64,000 nucleotides of DNA, from assembly GCA_963969595.1 (NCBI GenBank), contig OZ018415.1, forward strand, positions 16,430,001-16,494,000, given 5' to 3'. The position numbers and the translations under genes were made by a program. Below are positions 44,875-58,108 of this stretch, piece by piece; within the stretch, counting starts at the first letter, position 1; every line of letters starts with the position of its first letter. The DNA is from Neckera pumila. Lineage: Eukaryota > Streptophyta > Bryopsida > Hypnales > Neckeraceae. The notes beneath the pieces were generated by a model. It searched no databases, was not told the origin of the DNA, and was given only the letters and a program-made list of their open reading frames with translations.

Positions 44875-45712
44875 TCTACAGAGAGTCATTGACCAACAGA
44901 GAAGTTACAACGCTAGTACCATTGGGTAGCTAGGAAGTTGCAAGAAGTCACTCTCTCTTGCTAGGAAGTTGCAACAATGGAGAGATCAAAAAGGTCCTCC
45001 AAGTGTTGTTTAAAATAATAATCCGTACTACTATGAGTGTCCCCAAAAAATTTCCATTAGGCCTACATCCCCTCCCCTCCCCTCGCCCATTTTGACTGTT
45101 GGTGCAATTTTTGTCAACACAACTTCACCTCCGCTTCAATCATCCCACTCCAATGAAACAAAAAACACCTGGACTCACTCCCTGAATCCAATGGCATTCC
45201 ACAATCAATAAGGTAACTACACCTAAAATCAACCGTGTTCTAATTGCGACCCTTATCTAGGAAGGACTGACATGTTGCTTGAAGTATGTTCTACTGTCAA
45301 TGATGAGTTAAGTAGGCTTAATTGGTCGCTTTAAGAGCATACTACCTTAGGCTTATCTGCACCAGCTGGACTCTTGGCCACTGCTGGAGTGTACGTTGAC
45401 ACAATAAGGCAGTGTGGCTTAGAACTAACTTCACAAATAGGGCAATGCCCATATAGGAGGGCACTAAGCCAAATAATCAGTCGACGATAAGGGTCATTGT
45501 CTAACGTAAATTACTGTAGGAAGGAAATCAACAAAATTGGGATGATGAGTTGGAATGAGAATTTGATGTTAGACGTAAAATCCTTAATGCCCAATTACGG
45601 GGACAACTGCAAAATCGGGCATTACACGGGCGCAGAACCTGTCTGGAGAACGTACGGGAGATTTCCTGCAAGTGGTTTACGCCTAAGCTTCGCAACCAAT
45701 ACTGACTGAATC
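44875..45712. other. intergenic DNA with one isolated MITE end
   Basis: No gene. AAGGTAACTACACCTAAAAT at 45210-45229 is an end of the family seen at 46058-46345, with no obvious partner, so it is likely a remnant. Confidence 0.4.
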
Positions 45713-46030
45713 CCAGGCAGGCACACGACGCTAAATTTGTCCTCCAAAGGTGGGACCAGCAAGCTAGACTTACCCCGGGGGAAAACGTTGGAATTTCTTA
45801 TTTGCCACAAAATAAAATTGCATATTTTAAATTCATATTTGCAATAAGAGGGCCCAAATTAGAGGGGGGAGGGGGGAAGGGGGGGGGGGGGGGGGGGGGG
45901 GGGAGAAAGTATCCCTAGTCACGGCTCAAATATAGGGTTTTTTTTTTACTTTTACCTCCAAGAACCCCCAATTTACCCTGCTAGTCCCACCTTTGTGGGA
46001 CGGATTTAGTAAAATTCCAAGGCAGGCAGC
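45713..46030. mobile_element. TIR element, family 3, long copy with poly-G tract
   Basis: Left CCAGGCAGGCAC, TCCAAAGGTGGGACCAGC is inverse to right GCTAGTCCCACCTTTGTGGG, CCAAGGCAGGCA. Inside, a G-tract of about 27 bases (about 45876-45903) follows other G-rich runs and may be poorly resolved in assembly. Confidence 0.6.
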
Positions 46031-46057
46031 CCATGCCGTTTTTGCAATGAGCTTACT

Positions 46058-46345
46058 AAAGTAACTACACTTAAAATCGCACGGTTCCTAAAATCGCACA
46101 CTGGATATTCTTGCCTAAAATGTACTCCCATGATTCATATGACTCTATGATTGCTTTTAGGTGCACCTACTTTCAGCACTTTGGAAATTTGTAGTTTATT
46201 CACACGGTGTCCAAAAAATGCATTCTAAGAGAATCTAGAATCCCCTTTTGACTACCAATGGGACCCCACAATTTTTTATTTTTAATATAATAGTGAAAAC
46301 CATGCTGAATTGCTTAACTGTGCGATTTAAGGTGCAGTTACCTTA
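46058..46345. mobile_element. MITE, family 5 copy 1 (AAGTAACTACACYTAAAATC ends)
   Basis: The left AAGTAACTACACTTAAAATC and the inverse of the right end AAGGTAACTGCACCTTAAAT bound 288 bp. The interior TGCATTCTAAGAGAATCTAG and TTTATTCACAC occur inverted in intron 4 of the U-box gene and in the homologous introns of A-side and B copies. Confidence 0.7.
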
Positions 46346-46754
46346 ATAATGGCCTGCAACCGAAACAGAACTGCAGCAGCTGGAAAATATCATTCATAAC
46401 TTATAAGTGGCAGCATGGGATTCATAAGCCCAGGCAGGGTCTTGACAAGTTCGACAAAATGATGACTGAGGTGCTCAGATTTCAAACTGTATGATTTCAT
46501 CTCTAAATAAATAAAAATATTTAAAAATTTTCATTCATATCTAGTTGCAAAATGGCAGCAAAAGAGTGATAACAATTGAGACTTGAAAGCAATGGTCATG
46601 GGTGCGTCCTTATAGGAATGAGTTGTCATAATAACATAACAAAGAATGAATGGTTGGGCAGTCATATCATAGAGGGAAATTATTTCATGTTATTAGTACA
46701 CTATTGCTTTTAGTACACGAAACACGTTTTGTGTTTCATGAAGATATATGCATT

Positions 46755-47645
46755 GTCCAGTCCCCTACCAAAAGTTTCCGTGATTGCAATTTGGATCATT
46801 CACTTTCTTTTGGACAATGTAGAATGCACTTGATATTTTTTGGTTTGCACAATCAGCATTCATAGCCTATGCAATCCTAATCAAGCATATCAAATTTTTC
46901 TTAAGAAAACCCAAACTCCATTTTTGGTGGATTTTTTCATTTCATTTTCATAGTTTTACACGATAATTCATAGAGAAATATTGGTGACAAATTTTTTTAA
47001 TTTGATTGCGGAGATATGTAGGAAATATCCATACGCACATTTTTTCTTCAACAAGCATCTCTAAAAAAGTTTCACAATTCCCTCTATAGAGATTTCAGTG
47101 TTGGCTTGACAATGCCCTAAATTTGAAAAATAGATACCTCTTTACTGTAATTAGATTTTTCTATTTTGTCCTTCACATTGTAATTGATTTCGTACATTTA
47201 AATGTGATGGTGAAATTACTTTGCCAAAATCTAATTACAATAAAGAAATATCTATTTTCCAAAATTAGGGCATTATCACCTCAACATTGAAATTTCTATA
47301 GAAAGAATATTGAAGGTTTTTTGGAGATGATTGTTGAAGGAAAGATGTGGGTATGAATGTTTCCTATTTATATCCACATTAAAATTTAAAAAATTTGTCA
47401 CCAATATTTTTCAATGAATTATCATAAAAAAACATGAAAATGAAATGAAAAAACTCACCAAAAATGGAATTTTGGGTTTTTTGAAATGAAAAATTTGATA
47501 TGCTTGATTGGGAACGTGTAAGATGTGATTGTTGATGTGCAAATCTAAAAATGTCAAGTGCATTCTACATTGTGCCAAAAAAACGGAATGGTCTGAATTG
47601 CAATCACGGAAACTTTTGGTAGGAAACTGTATAGTGGGGTACAAT
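46755..47645. mobile_element. large foldback (inverted repeat) element
   Basis: The left arm from CCCCTACCAAAAGTTTCCGT is matched by the right arm ending ACGGAAACTTTTGGTAGGAA, with further matching blocks inward (AATGTAGAATGCACTTG against CAAGTGCATTCTACATT; AAATTTGTCACCAATATTT near the centre side). The arms are about 430 bp and meet near 47190-47200. There is no ORF. The transcript would form a long hairpin. Confidence 0.7.
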
Positions 47646-48289
47646 TCATTTACAAATTTTTGCTCTAGCAAGTTCCCACACTCAATAAGTCATATCATGC
47701 TCAAAAATGAATCAATTTGCAAACCACAAATTGAATTGGAATTGTAGAGAAGAGTACTTTATCACTATAATAAATATCACATATAATAAATATGTACATG
47801 TGAAATTCAAAATCATACAACATTTTAGATTTTTTTTGTACACTATCTATCATCTAGTAGTTCCACCCTTTGCCAAAAAATTTGTTCGCATTGATTGGGC
47901 ATGTTCGAAATGATTGTTTGTAGTTGTTGTAGAGACACTTCATTTTATACCACTTGAATTGCTTATATGGTTCCTTGCTTATTCTTCACCACATTACAAA
48001 TTTCTTTGACTCTCTTCCAAAAGATGGTAGATAATGTATAAAAGAATCCAATTGTTGTATGATTTTAGATTTCACATTTTTCACTTGTTATAAAGTTGAA
48101 GTGCACTTCATTGAGATTCCAATACAATTTATGGTTCCAAAATTTGTTGGTTTTTAAGCATGCTAGAGCTTCCTAGAGCTTCCTAGAGTTGCTGAACTTT
48201 TTAATGAAAATTGACTAAAAAATTTGTAAATGAGCTGTACACCACTATATAATGCCCTACCAAAAGTTTTTGCGCATAATAGCTAAGCT

Positions 48290-49727
48290 GAAATTATTCA
48301 GCTTAGAAGAGGCCACAGCTCTTCTGAATCATGTGATATTAGCACAAAGGACTTTTGACCTTGGGATGAGATTTGTTCCTCCTTCCATCTTTATGAGACA
48401 GAGCAGCTCCATTGGTTCTACTTAGTCTCTAGCATTCTTATTGAGTGGAAAACAATGCTCACTCGCCACTTTAACCAAATTCAACTAGGCAATTGGCTGG
48501 GCATCTTTAATCAGGTCGAAGAAGCAGTTCCATCAATGGTTTGGCAGTTTCACGGCCCTGGCACAGATGATCTTCACCTTGAGCCTCAGTCCCTCACATT
48601 ATCAGGCGCATCAACCAGGGTTGTGGTTGGCTTGAACTTCAGGCAACTCTCCATACTGCCACACTCCAACATTGATGCCATTCATTCGGGATATGTTCGC
48701 AAAATTAGGATTCTTGAAATTCAAAAAAGTCGCAATTGCAAGCCGGAGTTATTATACTCAGGGGAGATCCAATCCCAAGTCAATGACCCTAGTCGATGTT
48801 CATGGATTAGCGGGGAACTGCTCCTCTCCTACACTACATCATGTGGCAGACAGCTCCTTACCCAACAAAGACAACTAAAAAGATCCATTCCATCGAAATG
48901 GATAGGTATCCTCCCTTCAACTTTTGAACCAAATTGGAAAGACGTTTGGCACAAGGCTAGATCTCAGAAGGAGGCAGCTTTCATGTGGTCCATGTGGCAT
49001 AATGTGGTGGCAGTTCATTCTTGGAGAGCTAGAATTCAAACGAGCATGGATTCCAGATGCAACTGCTGCCTCTCTAGAGACGATGAAACCCCTTTACATA
49101 GATTCTATCAGTGTCTTCCAGCCATGGAAGTATGGGAGTATGTGCAATCCATCCTCCACCACTTACTAGGAGAACAACCAATACTGGGACCACATGCCCG
49201 TTTTAATCACACCTTATGTTTTTTTGGCTCAACCCTTCCCCGCAGGTTTCTTAGTACAAGAATCATATGATTTCTCTTGCGTGGCTTCTCTCTTTGGCTC
49301 ATCTGGATTGCTCACAATCAAAAAGTTTTCTCCCATAACTAGTGGCCACGGGGATTAGTTCAGCAAGCCCTTTGGGATGCCCTTTTGGACTCAGGACGTG
49401 CTGCTTAGCTGAAGGCCAAGACCGCCGCTAGTCAAAGACCCCATCAGGCTTCTCTTATTTGGACTAAATTTGACAAGATTTGGCTTAAAGCCCAACTTCT
49501 TGCCTCTCGCGATGGCGATCACATTAGATGGCACAAAAATGGCTCGTCTGTCTGTCAGTTCATGTAGTTCTCTTCTGCTCTCATTGTTGCGTTCTTTTTC
49601 TTTTGTTTTTGCTCTTTTCTCTTCATTTGACCAGCCTTTGAGCTTGGCTGTTTTTGTACTTGGTTTTTTCTTTTTAATGCAATGGGTCTCCCATTTGGTC
49701 AAAAAAAAAAAAAAAAAAAAAAAAAAA
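48290..49727 (+). mobile_element. 5'-truncated LINE (non-LTR retrotransposon) remnant with poly(A) tail
   Basis: A 271-codon frame (48455-49270) ends with a zinc-binding reverse-transcriptase C-terminal signature: conserved Trp residues (PNWKDVWHKA, MWSMWHN, VHSWRAR), then CNCCLSRDDETPLHRFYQC. This pattern is typical of plant L1-like ORF2 ends. Related coding continues out of frame to about 49550, and a 28-base A run at 49700-49727 marks the 3' end. The reverse transcriptase core and endonuclease are missing, so the copy is dead. The 5' edge is approximate. Confidence 0.7.
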
Positions 49728-52523
49728 CTCCCCTAAATAAGAGCATTTGTACTAGGGGGGATAGTGCCAAATTGCACTAGGAAAAAATCATTTGGCTAAC
49801 TAAAAATAGTGACAAACCATGAAATTTTTCATTAGAAAACCTCAAATTAAAAAAATCTTGGATGAAATCGCCAGATTTGGATGAAAATAGAAGTATGGAT
49901 AAGTGGTATGTCCTAATGTGATCTTTTCTATCCAATATGTGGATGAAAGTTGAAATTTGGAGCACTATTATAATATTTTATAGCTCTAATTTGGCACTTC
50001 TTAAAAAATGAAAAAGAAAACACTTTGAACCCATGCACATTAAATCTAACACGGTAGAAGTAGTTACATCTATTTTTAAGGAGCCCTCATAAAATGAGGT
50101 TTACCAACCTTGCTCACCTTAAATGACCAATAAATAGTCCGAAGTAACCACTCATCAAGTTGAATAAAGGATGAAGCAACTAAACCAAGGGTGAACAATG
50201 ATTTCAAGGGGCCCTCCTTGAAATGCTAGGATTGAGTGTCAAGAGAATATTGTTAGGGGTCTAGATTCTAGAACACTTTTCATCCACATTTGAAAAATGT
50301 CAACTCTAGCATATAAAGATATAGATGCTCTAATGTTCTAATAAAAATGCGCATCTATAATCATCTGTACTTATTACAATTGAGCATAGTTACTATCACT
50401 GATACAAACTATTTTAGTATCCAAATATACTTTTGCATGCATTATTTGAACATTGTATGAAGATGTTATGAATCTTGAACGTACTATCTCAAGATGTACC
50501 AAAAACAACAATCAACTATTACAGACTCTTATGTTTTGATTGCGTACATCTTATGCAATCATTATCTAGGAAAAATGATGTTATGGGTCCAAATGTAGTG
50601 TCGTATTTTAGACAATGTTGATTATGAATGTACAACGATATATGGCTTAGAAGTCATTACATCATTTACTTGCTTTTAGTTGTCTATGGATGTTTATATT
50701 AGTTTGGTCTTATTAAATAAGAGAGTAAGTATTTAACTTGTCATTAAGGCTTGTGGATATTTCCATTAATCTGACATGTATCAAATCACCATGCAACAAA
50801 TTGTCCATCTTCTATTTTATTTTCCTTCTTTAGTCTTGAGTAGTAAAACATGCAAGAGACAATTTTATTTGCTTCCTAAATTAGCTTGTTTGTTGAAATT
50901 TAAGCTAGTGGCAGAGGTAGAACATTATGCTTCTTTTTGTTTTACTCTTAGAAACAACTAAATAATACTATGATAGATTGTTTTTCAATTTTGATCAAAA
51001 TTCTTTAATTTTCAACAAACCAAAAGATTGAAGAACATATTTTGATATCATGCTATTATTAAACAAATATCTCCAATAAATGAACATTGAATTACAATTG
51101 CAAGTGGTCTTCTTCAAGAGTTGTTTTTCCCATAATAGTAAACAAATTATTATTTTTTGCATAAATTCATACAATATGTTTATGTTCACACCGGAAGATT
51201 GTTTAGGGTCCGTGACATGTTGTGTGAATGGTATGAATGAATTGAAAAAGTGTCACCTTTTGTTGTCTACAAGGTGAAATTATAGCTATATGAAGTTGAC
51301 AAGTGCCACTACCTTCATGCAGGGGGGGGGAAAGCAATAACTTGAGATTTCAAGGTGACAAAGATTCACAATAAGGAGATGAAACGATTTATAAAATTCA
51401 TAACCTATCACTTATTATTTTCAAGTTTGTGAAATCTAGTCAAGAATCCGAGATAGCATACAAGAGTGTTGTATTCTAGAATTTTGTATTCCATTGGTTC
51501 CTATCATTGATGAGACTTTTGCAATGTGTAAGAACTTTTAACATTTCCCTACAATGGCTAAAACAACTAATTAAACTGAACTTGCATGGCTAGTTTACAT
51601 GTGGACATGGAATGCTCTAATTTCAATGTCTTAATGTTAAACATTGAGCAGCAAGCATCTATTTACTCTCTGAACTTATAGGTACTTTTAGAATCATGCT
51701 TGATTTTGAGTGATCCAATTTTAGATAATATGTTAAGTAAAAATCGGGCAAATGAAATCCTATGAGGCTTGTCCTCACACTACAAGAGATGTGGGTGTTT
51801 TGAATACGACATTTCAATAAGAAAGTGCTTAAAACACATAAAAATTGTTGAAAAGTCACATTGACCAGTCAATAATGTATATTGGGCATAAATTATTGAG
51901 ACATTTGAGCTCTTCAATTAGCTACACAAAAGGATTCCTATCCCAAATATTGGTAATTCTATCAATCAACTCTAAAAGAGTCCTTAAGGGCATCTTCAAG
52001 GGCTTCTTTGATTCACTTCAAAATCAAATTGGAATGCAAAGTTCTTTGGTAATCATAATTTGCTCAAAAACACTATAATTTTGTCTTCTAACTAACTTTT
52101 GAAGCAATTTCATTTCATTCTCAAATGTCCAAATTTGAATTTTCTTATATATTTTCCAAATACTTTGAAATGCACTTCAATTGATAAAAATTTCAAGTTC
52201 TAATTATAAACAATGAAAAGCTAGAAGTTTATATAGAGGGTCAAATTTTGGAAGGCATTGAAGATGACCTAAATTCAGTATTTTAGTTGAGTTAATGTTG
52301 AACACCACATCATTGTGCTAAATCCACAGGATTACACTTTGGTGAACAATGTTGTATTTTTATGCACAATTTTTTGCTAGATTGTTGCAACCAAAAGACT
52401 TTGGCTATAATTTGTTAAGGAAATTTTTACTTTTTTATAGTCAAAATATCCAATTTTTTTTTTAAGACCAATAGCCAAAATGTATCTAAGTATCCCCTAG
52501 TTTTGATATAGATATCACCAACT
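49728..52523. other. AT-rich intergenic DNA
   Basis: No gene, RNA or clear transposon is seen. A weak inverted pair (TAGTGCCAAATTGCACTAGG at 49762-49781 against CTCTAATTTGGCACTTC at 49984-50000) might bound a small degraded MITE. Confidence 0.4.
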
Positions 52524-52764
52524 GAAGTAATTACACCTAATTTCGACCCCTCCTATTATTCATGAAAGTTTAAGGTTGATTTTAGAAATACCTATATTCA
52601 GCAATTTGAATATTCATAGTTTATTCATATAGTATCCCAAAAATGCATTCTAAAAGAATTTGGAATTTTCTTTTGACTACCAATAAGACGCTACAAAAAT
52701 TTCAATATAATAATAAGAACTATGTTGAATTGCTTATTTGGTTGATTTTAGGTGTACTTACCTT
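52524..52764. mobile_element. MITE, family 5 copy 2
   Basis: The left AAGTAATTACACCTAATTTC and the inverse of the right end AAGGTAAGTACACCTAAAAT bound about 240 bp. The interior TTTATTCATA and AAAAATGCATTCTAAAAGAA matches copy 1 at 46058. Confidence 0.65.
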
Positions 52765-53164
52765 ATTGCCCAACTATTGCATGAGTATTGTAGAGATAGC
52801 TGACTACTTCTCAAAAATGATAAACAAAAATCATTGTTGGAGAAACTCTCAATCAGACTATTACTTGGCAACAAGTCTTGTGATTTGATTTGATTTAAGA
52901 AAAAAAAAAAAAAAGACTTGAGATTTGATGCTATTGTTAATTTAATTTAGTAAACTGTAGTTGGAGAGTATTAAGGTAGAACCCCCCATTACCAACCACC
53001 GCCCCATTGTCAGTCAATAGGGTTTTCTAAATGGTTTTCTAAATGCAAGAGAGGCTAGCAGCCATTTCCAACCATTTAGTCTTGGTTTCCAACCATCAAT
53101 TCCACCATTCTTGTCTTGATACATGTGCTTGGTTGGGGTGCCCAAATAAACAACAAATAGTCTC

Positions 53165-54081
53165 TTAATCCCTAAAGGCCCAAGGTATTTTTTGGCTCCA
53201 AAACCACTTAAAATTGCCATTACTTCTGCAATCACTCAAGAAACCAAAAAAAACTTTTTTTCTAGAATCTAACCATCGGATCTTGTACTTCATTTGTCTT
53301 GGATTATGTGGTAAAAACTTCATGAAGTTTGACCATATGGATTGGAAGATATTAGCATTTGAAGTTGGAAAAAGAGATTTTTTGAATTGTGGCGTACAAT
53401 TTCAAATGACTTTGACGGTCATTTGTAGATTTTTTTGCAATAAAAAACATTGAATTAAATTTTTATACATTGAACATTTGAGTTGAGAGTCGGGTGAAAA
53501 AATATCAGAATGTCAAACTTGATTTTCGCATATAAAAAAATTGTTAAAGAGAAATAGGTCCAAAACTGAAAAAAATACTAAATCATTAATAGCTCTTAGG
53601 TGGAATTAAAACACCATAATCCCCAACGGTTGAATTGTTCTTGCAAATAAACTTAACCTTTTAACAAAATAAATTGAAAAAAAAAAAAATTGCATTGAAA
53701 AATGAATTCTATAAGTTGATTTTTGAAGAAGATGCTAAATTGCCCAAAAAACAAGATTGTCTATAACTTTCTCATTCTGAATCCAAATAGAATGAATCAA
53801 AGCTTCAATTGTAGGCAAAAACATGATCTTTGAGAAGAAAAAATTCAAAAAAAAATCAATACAACCTTTACAAATTTTTTTTCCTACCCGTCAAGTTGCT
53901 TTTTTGACTTTCGGTGGCATAACTTTTGCTCCCGAGCACTAAATAAATTATAATTTTAGAAAGCTTATGTGATTTTCTATCTTCAAAAAAAGTTTCAAAA
54001 AATAAGGCCAAAATTTCAGGTCACACGAGCCTGTCTGAAATCCCAAGTGTCCCCCGGGGAAACTTTGGCCTTTAAAGTTAA
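53165..54081 (+). mobile_element. family 1 TTAA-flanked element, copy 5
   Basis: It starts TTAATCCCTAAAGGCCCAAG and ends CCTTTAAAGTTAA. The interior closely follows copy 1 (ACCATCGGATCTTGTACTTC, GGCATAACTTTTGCTCCCG). Confidence 0.75.
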
Positions 54082-54088
54082 CTTTAGC

Positions 54089-54396
54089 CATTACAAAAGT
54101 TTTTGGGCCTCAAGAAGGCCGTTAGTTTTATACCCCCCCCCTTCACAATTTCGGTGCAATTAAAGAATTTTTTTTAATTAAAAAATTGATCTGATGTGGC
54201 ACTACTTGTGCCACGTCCGCGCCACGTCAACACATCTAAATATTTTAATGTTTTTTTTCATTTTTTAATAATTTTTTAACTAAAAAAATAACTTTTTTAT
54301 TAAAATTTTTTTTTTTCATTTTTCTGTACTTGCACTACCGAGGTGTCGAAAATCAGAAACTAGTAGCCTTTTGCAGGCCTCAAAATTTTCCTAATG
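54089..54396. mobile_element. MITE, family 6 copy 1, with CCACGTC boxes
   Basis: The left CATTACAAAAGTTTTTGGGC and the inverse of the right end CATTAGGAAAATTTTGAGGC are imperfect inverses. Inside are GTGCCACGTCCGCGCCACGT and CCGAGGTGTCGAAAATCAGA, both shared with 61879-62097. It directly abuts the end of the family 1 element. Confidence 0.65.
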
Positions 54397-54886
54397 ATGA
54401 TGAGAATTGAAAGACTATATACATTGGATATAGGTCAAGGGCAACAATTGGCTTTAAAAATTCATAGTAATTTCAAGTCAAGGAAATATTTGTTTTGCCT
54501 TGTGCTACTCCTAATCATGTCAAAATTCCTTATTTGGTCGGTTATTGGTGGTTCTACCTTACTGAAATTAGCCAGTAAGTTATCCCATGCAAAATTGCAG
54601 GTACTGTAAATCTACAGTGCCTGACTTGAGACGTGCCTGTGAAGAGCTTAAGATGCTTTGCAGATGAGATCAATTTGGAATTATGTGCTCTTGATCACGC
54701 ACTGTGCCACTGTGTGGCTCATTGCCGACCACGAAATATTAAGTTACTTTCCTCGTAATTAGATTAAATTTTGTTCTAATGTAACCTGCTGCACACCGAC
54801 CTCATATTATCAACAAGGCCAATATAAATTAAGATAGTTCGGTAATAGGAAAAACTTGGATGCTTCTTTTAGTTCCTCTTGTGTAA

Positions 54887-55015
54887 TTAACTCCTAAAGT
54901 CCCATTGTGCCCTCGGGGGACAAAATGGATTTCAGGTAGACTCCTATGGGCTCTATTTTCATTGTGATTTTTTGAAATCTTTTTGAAGATAGGAAAATGC
55001 ATTAGCTTTTGGAAA
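54887..55015 (-). mobile_element. family 1 element fragment, copy 6
   Basis: It begins TTAACTCCTAAAGTCCCATT followed by CTCGGGGGACAAAATGG, which is the inverted right end of the family. The copy breaks off after about 130 bp, just before the next family member. Confidence 0.65.
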
Positions 55016-55038
55016 ATTCAATTAATTAATTAATTTAT

Positions 55039-55968
55039 TTAACCCCTAAAATACCGAGGCCCTTTTTCTGCCAAAAAGCACTCAAAACTGCCATTTCTAT
55101 AGCAAATAGTAAAAAAAACTGAAAAATGTTTTTTTTTCCACATCTAACCGTAGGATCTTACACCTAACTAGTTTGAAATTGTGTGGAAAAAATTTCAGAA
55201 TTTTTGACCGCACAGATTGCAAGATATCTGCATTTAAAGTGAAAAAAACAAATTTTTCAGCACATTGCGGAACTAGATTTGTTGACTTTGAACATTTTTA
55301 ACTTAAAATTTTTGCACTACAGAGTTTTGAGCTTTTAATCTTTGTAGTGGAGAATTGTATTGAGAGTCTAGGAAAAAAAAACAAAAAAAACAACTTAATT
55401 ATCATTCTTTAAAAAATTGTTAAGTAGAAGTAGTTACAAGATAGAGGGAAAACCTAAAGTATTCATATATTTTAGATGGAATTAAAATTCACTAATCTCA
55501 ATGGTGAGACTGTTCTACCAAGTATTATAAACCATGCAAAAGAGAAAAAAAACTGAAAAATTTGAAAAATTGCATTCAAAAATGCATCCTAGAAGTTATT
55601 TTTTTCAAAAACATGCTCTAATTGCCCAAAAAAGAAGAATGTCTATAACTTTCTCATAACAAATCCAAATGAAATGAATCAAAGCTTTCCAAATAGACAA
55701 AAATATAATATATGAGAAAAAAGATATAAAAAAAAATTAAATTTTTTGTCCTTTTTTTTTGCTGCCCACCGTCCCCTATTTTGAACTTATTTGGTCATAA
55801 CTTTTTTTCCCGGGCACTGATTGTGAAAAAAAATTATATTCCCACAAGGCTTATCAGTTTTTCTATCTTCAAAAAAAATTCAAAAAATCACAACAAAATT
55901 TCAGCCCGTAGGTACCTGCCCGAAATCCCAAATGTTTGCCGAACCGACAATGGTCCTTTAGGAATTAA
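55039..55968 (+). mobile_element. family 1 TTAA-flanked element, copy 7
   Basis: It starts TTAACCCCTAAAATACCGAG and ends TGGTCCTTTAGGAATTAA, 930 bp. The interior blocks ACCGTAGGATCTTACACC and CATAACTTTTTTTCCCGGG are present. Confidence 0.75.
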
Positions 55969-56049
55969 TCGTGCTTGGAAGCAAAATTTATGCCACCCTA
56001 AGTCCAAAATGGGGTATATCAAGCAGAACTTCATAGAAATTTGCTCAAT

Positions 56050-56635
56050 TTAACCCCTAAAGTCCCAAGGCCATTTTTTTGTCAAAAATCACTCAAAACT
56101 GCTACTTTTGTTGAATTCATCTAAAAGATGAGAAAAATTATTTTTTTTTAGAAAATAACCGTAGGATCTTATACTACACTTTTTACAGATCATGTAGTAA
56201 AAATTTTGTGATGTTTGACCGTACGGATTGAAAGATATCAGCATTCAAAGTGAAAGAAAAAGTTTTTTTCAAGAAGATGCTCTCATTGCCCGAAAAACAA
56301 GATTGTCCATAACTTTCTCATAAAAAGTCCAAATGAAATGAATCAAAGCTTCCCAAATAGGCAAAAATATAATCTATAAGGAAAAAAAATTAAAAAAATT
56401 AAATTAAATTTTTTGCAAAATTTTTTTGCTGCCCCTTCTCCCCTGTTTTGAGCTTATTTGGGCATAACTTTTGCTCCCGGGCACCGATTGAAATAAAAAT
56501 TACATTCCCCAAAAGCTACTAAGTTTTTCTATCTTATGGAAAAGTTTCAGAAAGTTTCATTAAAAATTGAGCTCATAGGAACCTGCCCAAAATCCATTTT
56601 GTCCCCCGTAGGGACAATGGGACTTTAGGGGTTAA
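56050..56635 (+). mobile_element. family 1 element with internal deletion, copy 8
   Basis: It has well-preserved ends (TTAACCCCTAAAGTCCCAAG and GGGACTTTAGGGGTTAA) but only 586 bp. About 340 bp between the TCAGCATTCAAAGTG and CAAGAAGATGCTC blocks is missing relative to copy 2. Confidence 0.8.
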
Positions 56636-57869
56636 AGTGATCCGATCTTACCAAAATTTGGTTCCAAAAATTCAATAGAATTGCTATAGGAGGTGCTTTA
56701 TAGGCCTACAAGGATGGCCGCTTCACACTTGAATGGCAACTCATAAGTTTATATACTTGAATGGTCTGAGGTTAGCAAAGCATAATTATTTGTGAGTGTA
56801 TGTGGATATTTCTCTAATTGGAACCTATGAAATTGCAAGAGAGAAATTCTAAGAGTCATTTCACATGCTGTGTTCTAACCCTAAAAGCATTTTGTTAACC
56901 AAATGAGTATTTGGGGGCTTTTTTTTAGACGTTTCATTATTCTTACAAATGTGGATTTTTTAATATTATGTTATAAAAAAATTATATAGAATGAGGGGTT
57001 CTTACACCTTTCCAATGACCCAAATCTGTAAGGGGAATAAGTTTATAGTTAGAAGTTCATAAAGTTTTATAATTCATTTAACTTTTGTAGAGCTAGAAAA
57101 CATTCTATTGTGCTTACCCTCCCAATTACATGACCTATAATATGCCCCAATAATATTGTTGTACATTCTACTATAGTCCAAAGTATAAATTGATGCAATT
57201 ACATACAAGATGGTGGCATATTGGGAGTGATAGTGTCCATGTTATGATAGAAAGTGGTGGTTTTGAAATTATAGCCTATATTCATTAGAATAACTTTTAA
57301 ACATTTTCATAAATATTCAAATGATACTTTTAGATAATTATTGTAGTCATATGGGACTCAACTAAACCAAAATGCAATTGAAAAAAGGAAAAAGAATAGT
57401 TGTGTACACTCTGTTGTTTCAATGCACAACCATATTTTTTTCCCATCAACTGCCTATAGTATACTTCTAATTTTTTTACATTGAATCTACTCAGTTTTTT
57501 GTTTAAAATATTCTTCAATTTATTGTCCTACTAGGCCAAGGAAAGAAGCAACTACACTATAAAACACTATGTCCCTCTAGCACTAGCTTGCTATCCAAAT
57601 AAGGTCCTTAATCAAAATTCCTCAATTACAATAACTTTTGTTGGAACAAAGCCTCCTCCCCTTTAGTCCAAAACCAATAATAAATTCTTGCGGTATGATA
57701 GACCTATATATGCACAATTTCTAAAGTGACCACAATGGGTTATTCTACTTCATGTGAACCAAAAAATAGAGACAATGCGGCTAAGCTATCTTGAGAAACC
57801 CAAATACAGAAAGCTCGTACTAATATGTGTTTGTCCACGGACTACAAAAAGAGCCTTATCCAATGCCTA
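56636..57869. other. AT-rich intergenic DNA
   Basis: Nothing recognisable beyond short low-complexity frames. Confidence 0.4.
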
Positions 57870-58108
57870 CACAAAATAGTGAAATTAAGTTGCCTTGTCA
57901 ATTAGGTTGCCTTACTTGAGACATATTACCTCATGCATCAATGCTTGTTCCACATGCGACTCTCTGAACCACACCTTGAACTGGTGCACAAATCTACACC
58001 AAACACATGGTTCTGAATTGAATGCTTCATTGTACAAAGCTGTGAATATTTCTATAGTGTGGACTGTCGAGAAATTAGTGTGGGGTAACCTAATTTCACT
58101 GTTTTGTG
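57870..58108. mobile_element. MITE, family 2 copy 2
   Basis: The left CACAAAATAGTGAAATTAAG and right CCTAATTTCACTGTTTTGTG are inverses. The subterminal CGAGAAATTAGTGTGGGG matches, inverted, CCCCACACAAATTTCTCG of copy 1. The open frames across it on both strands (103 and 127 codons) look like chance frames. Confidence 0.7.

Noticed and set aside
45870..45905. Poly-G tract as a functional element
   Set aside because: A homopolymer inside a repeat with likely length error; nothing else supports function.
48455..49270. 271-codon frame as a host gene
   Set aside because: The C-terminal Cys/His and Trp pattern, frame breaks on both sides and the poly(A) tail identify a dead LINE.
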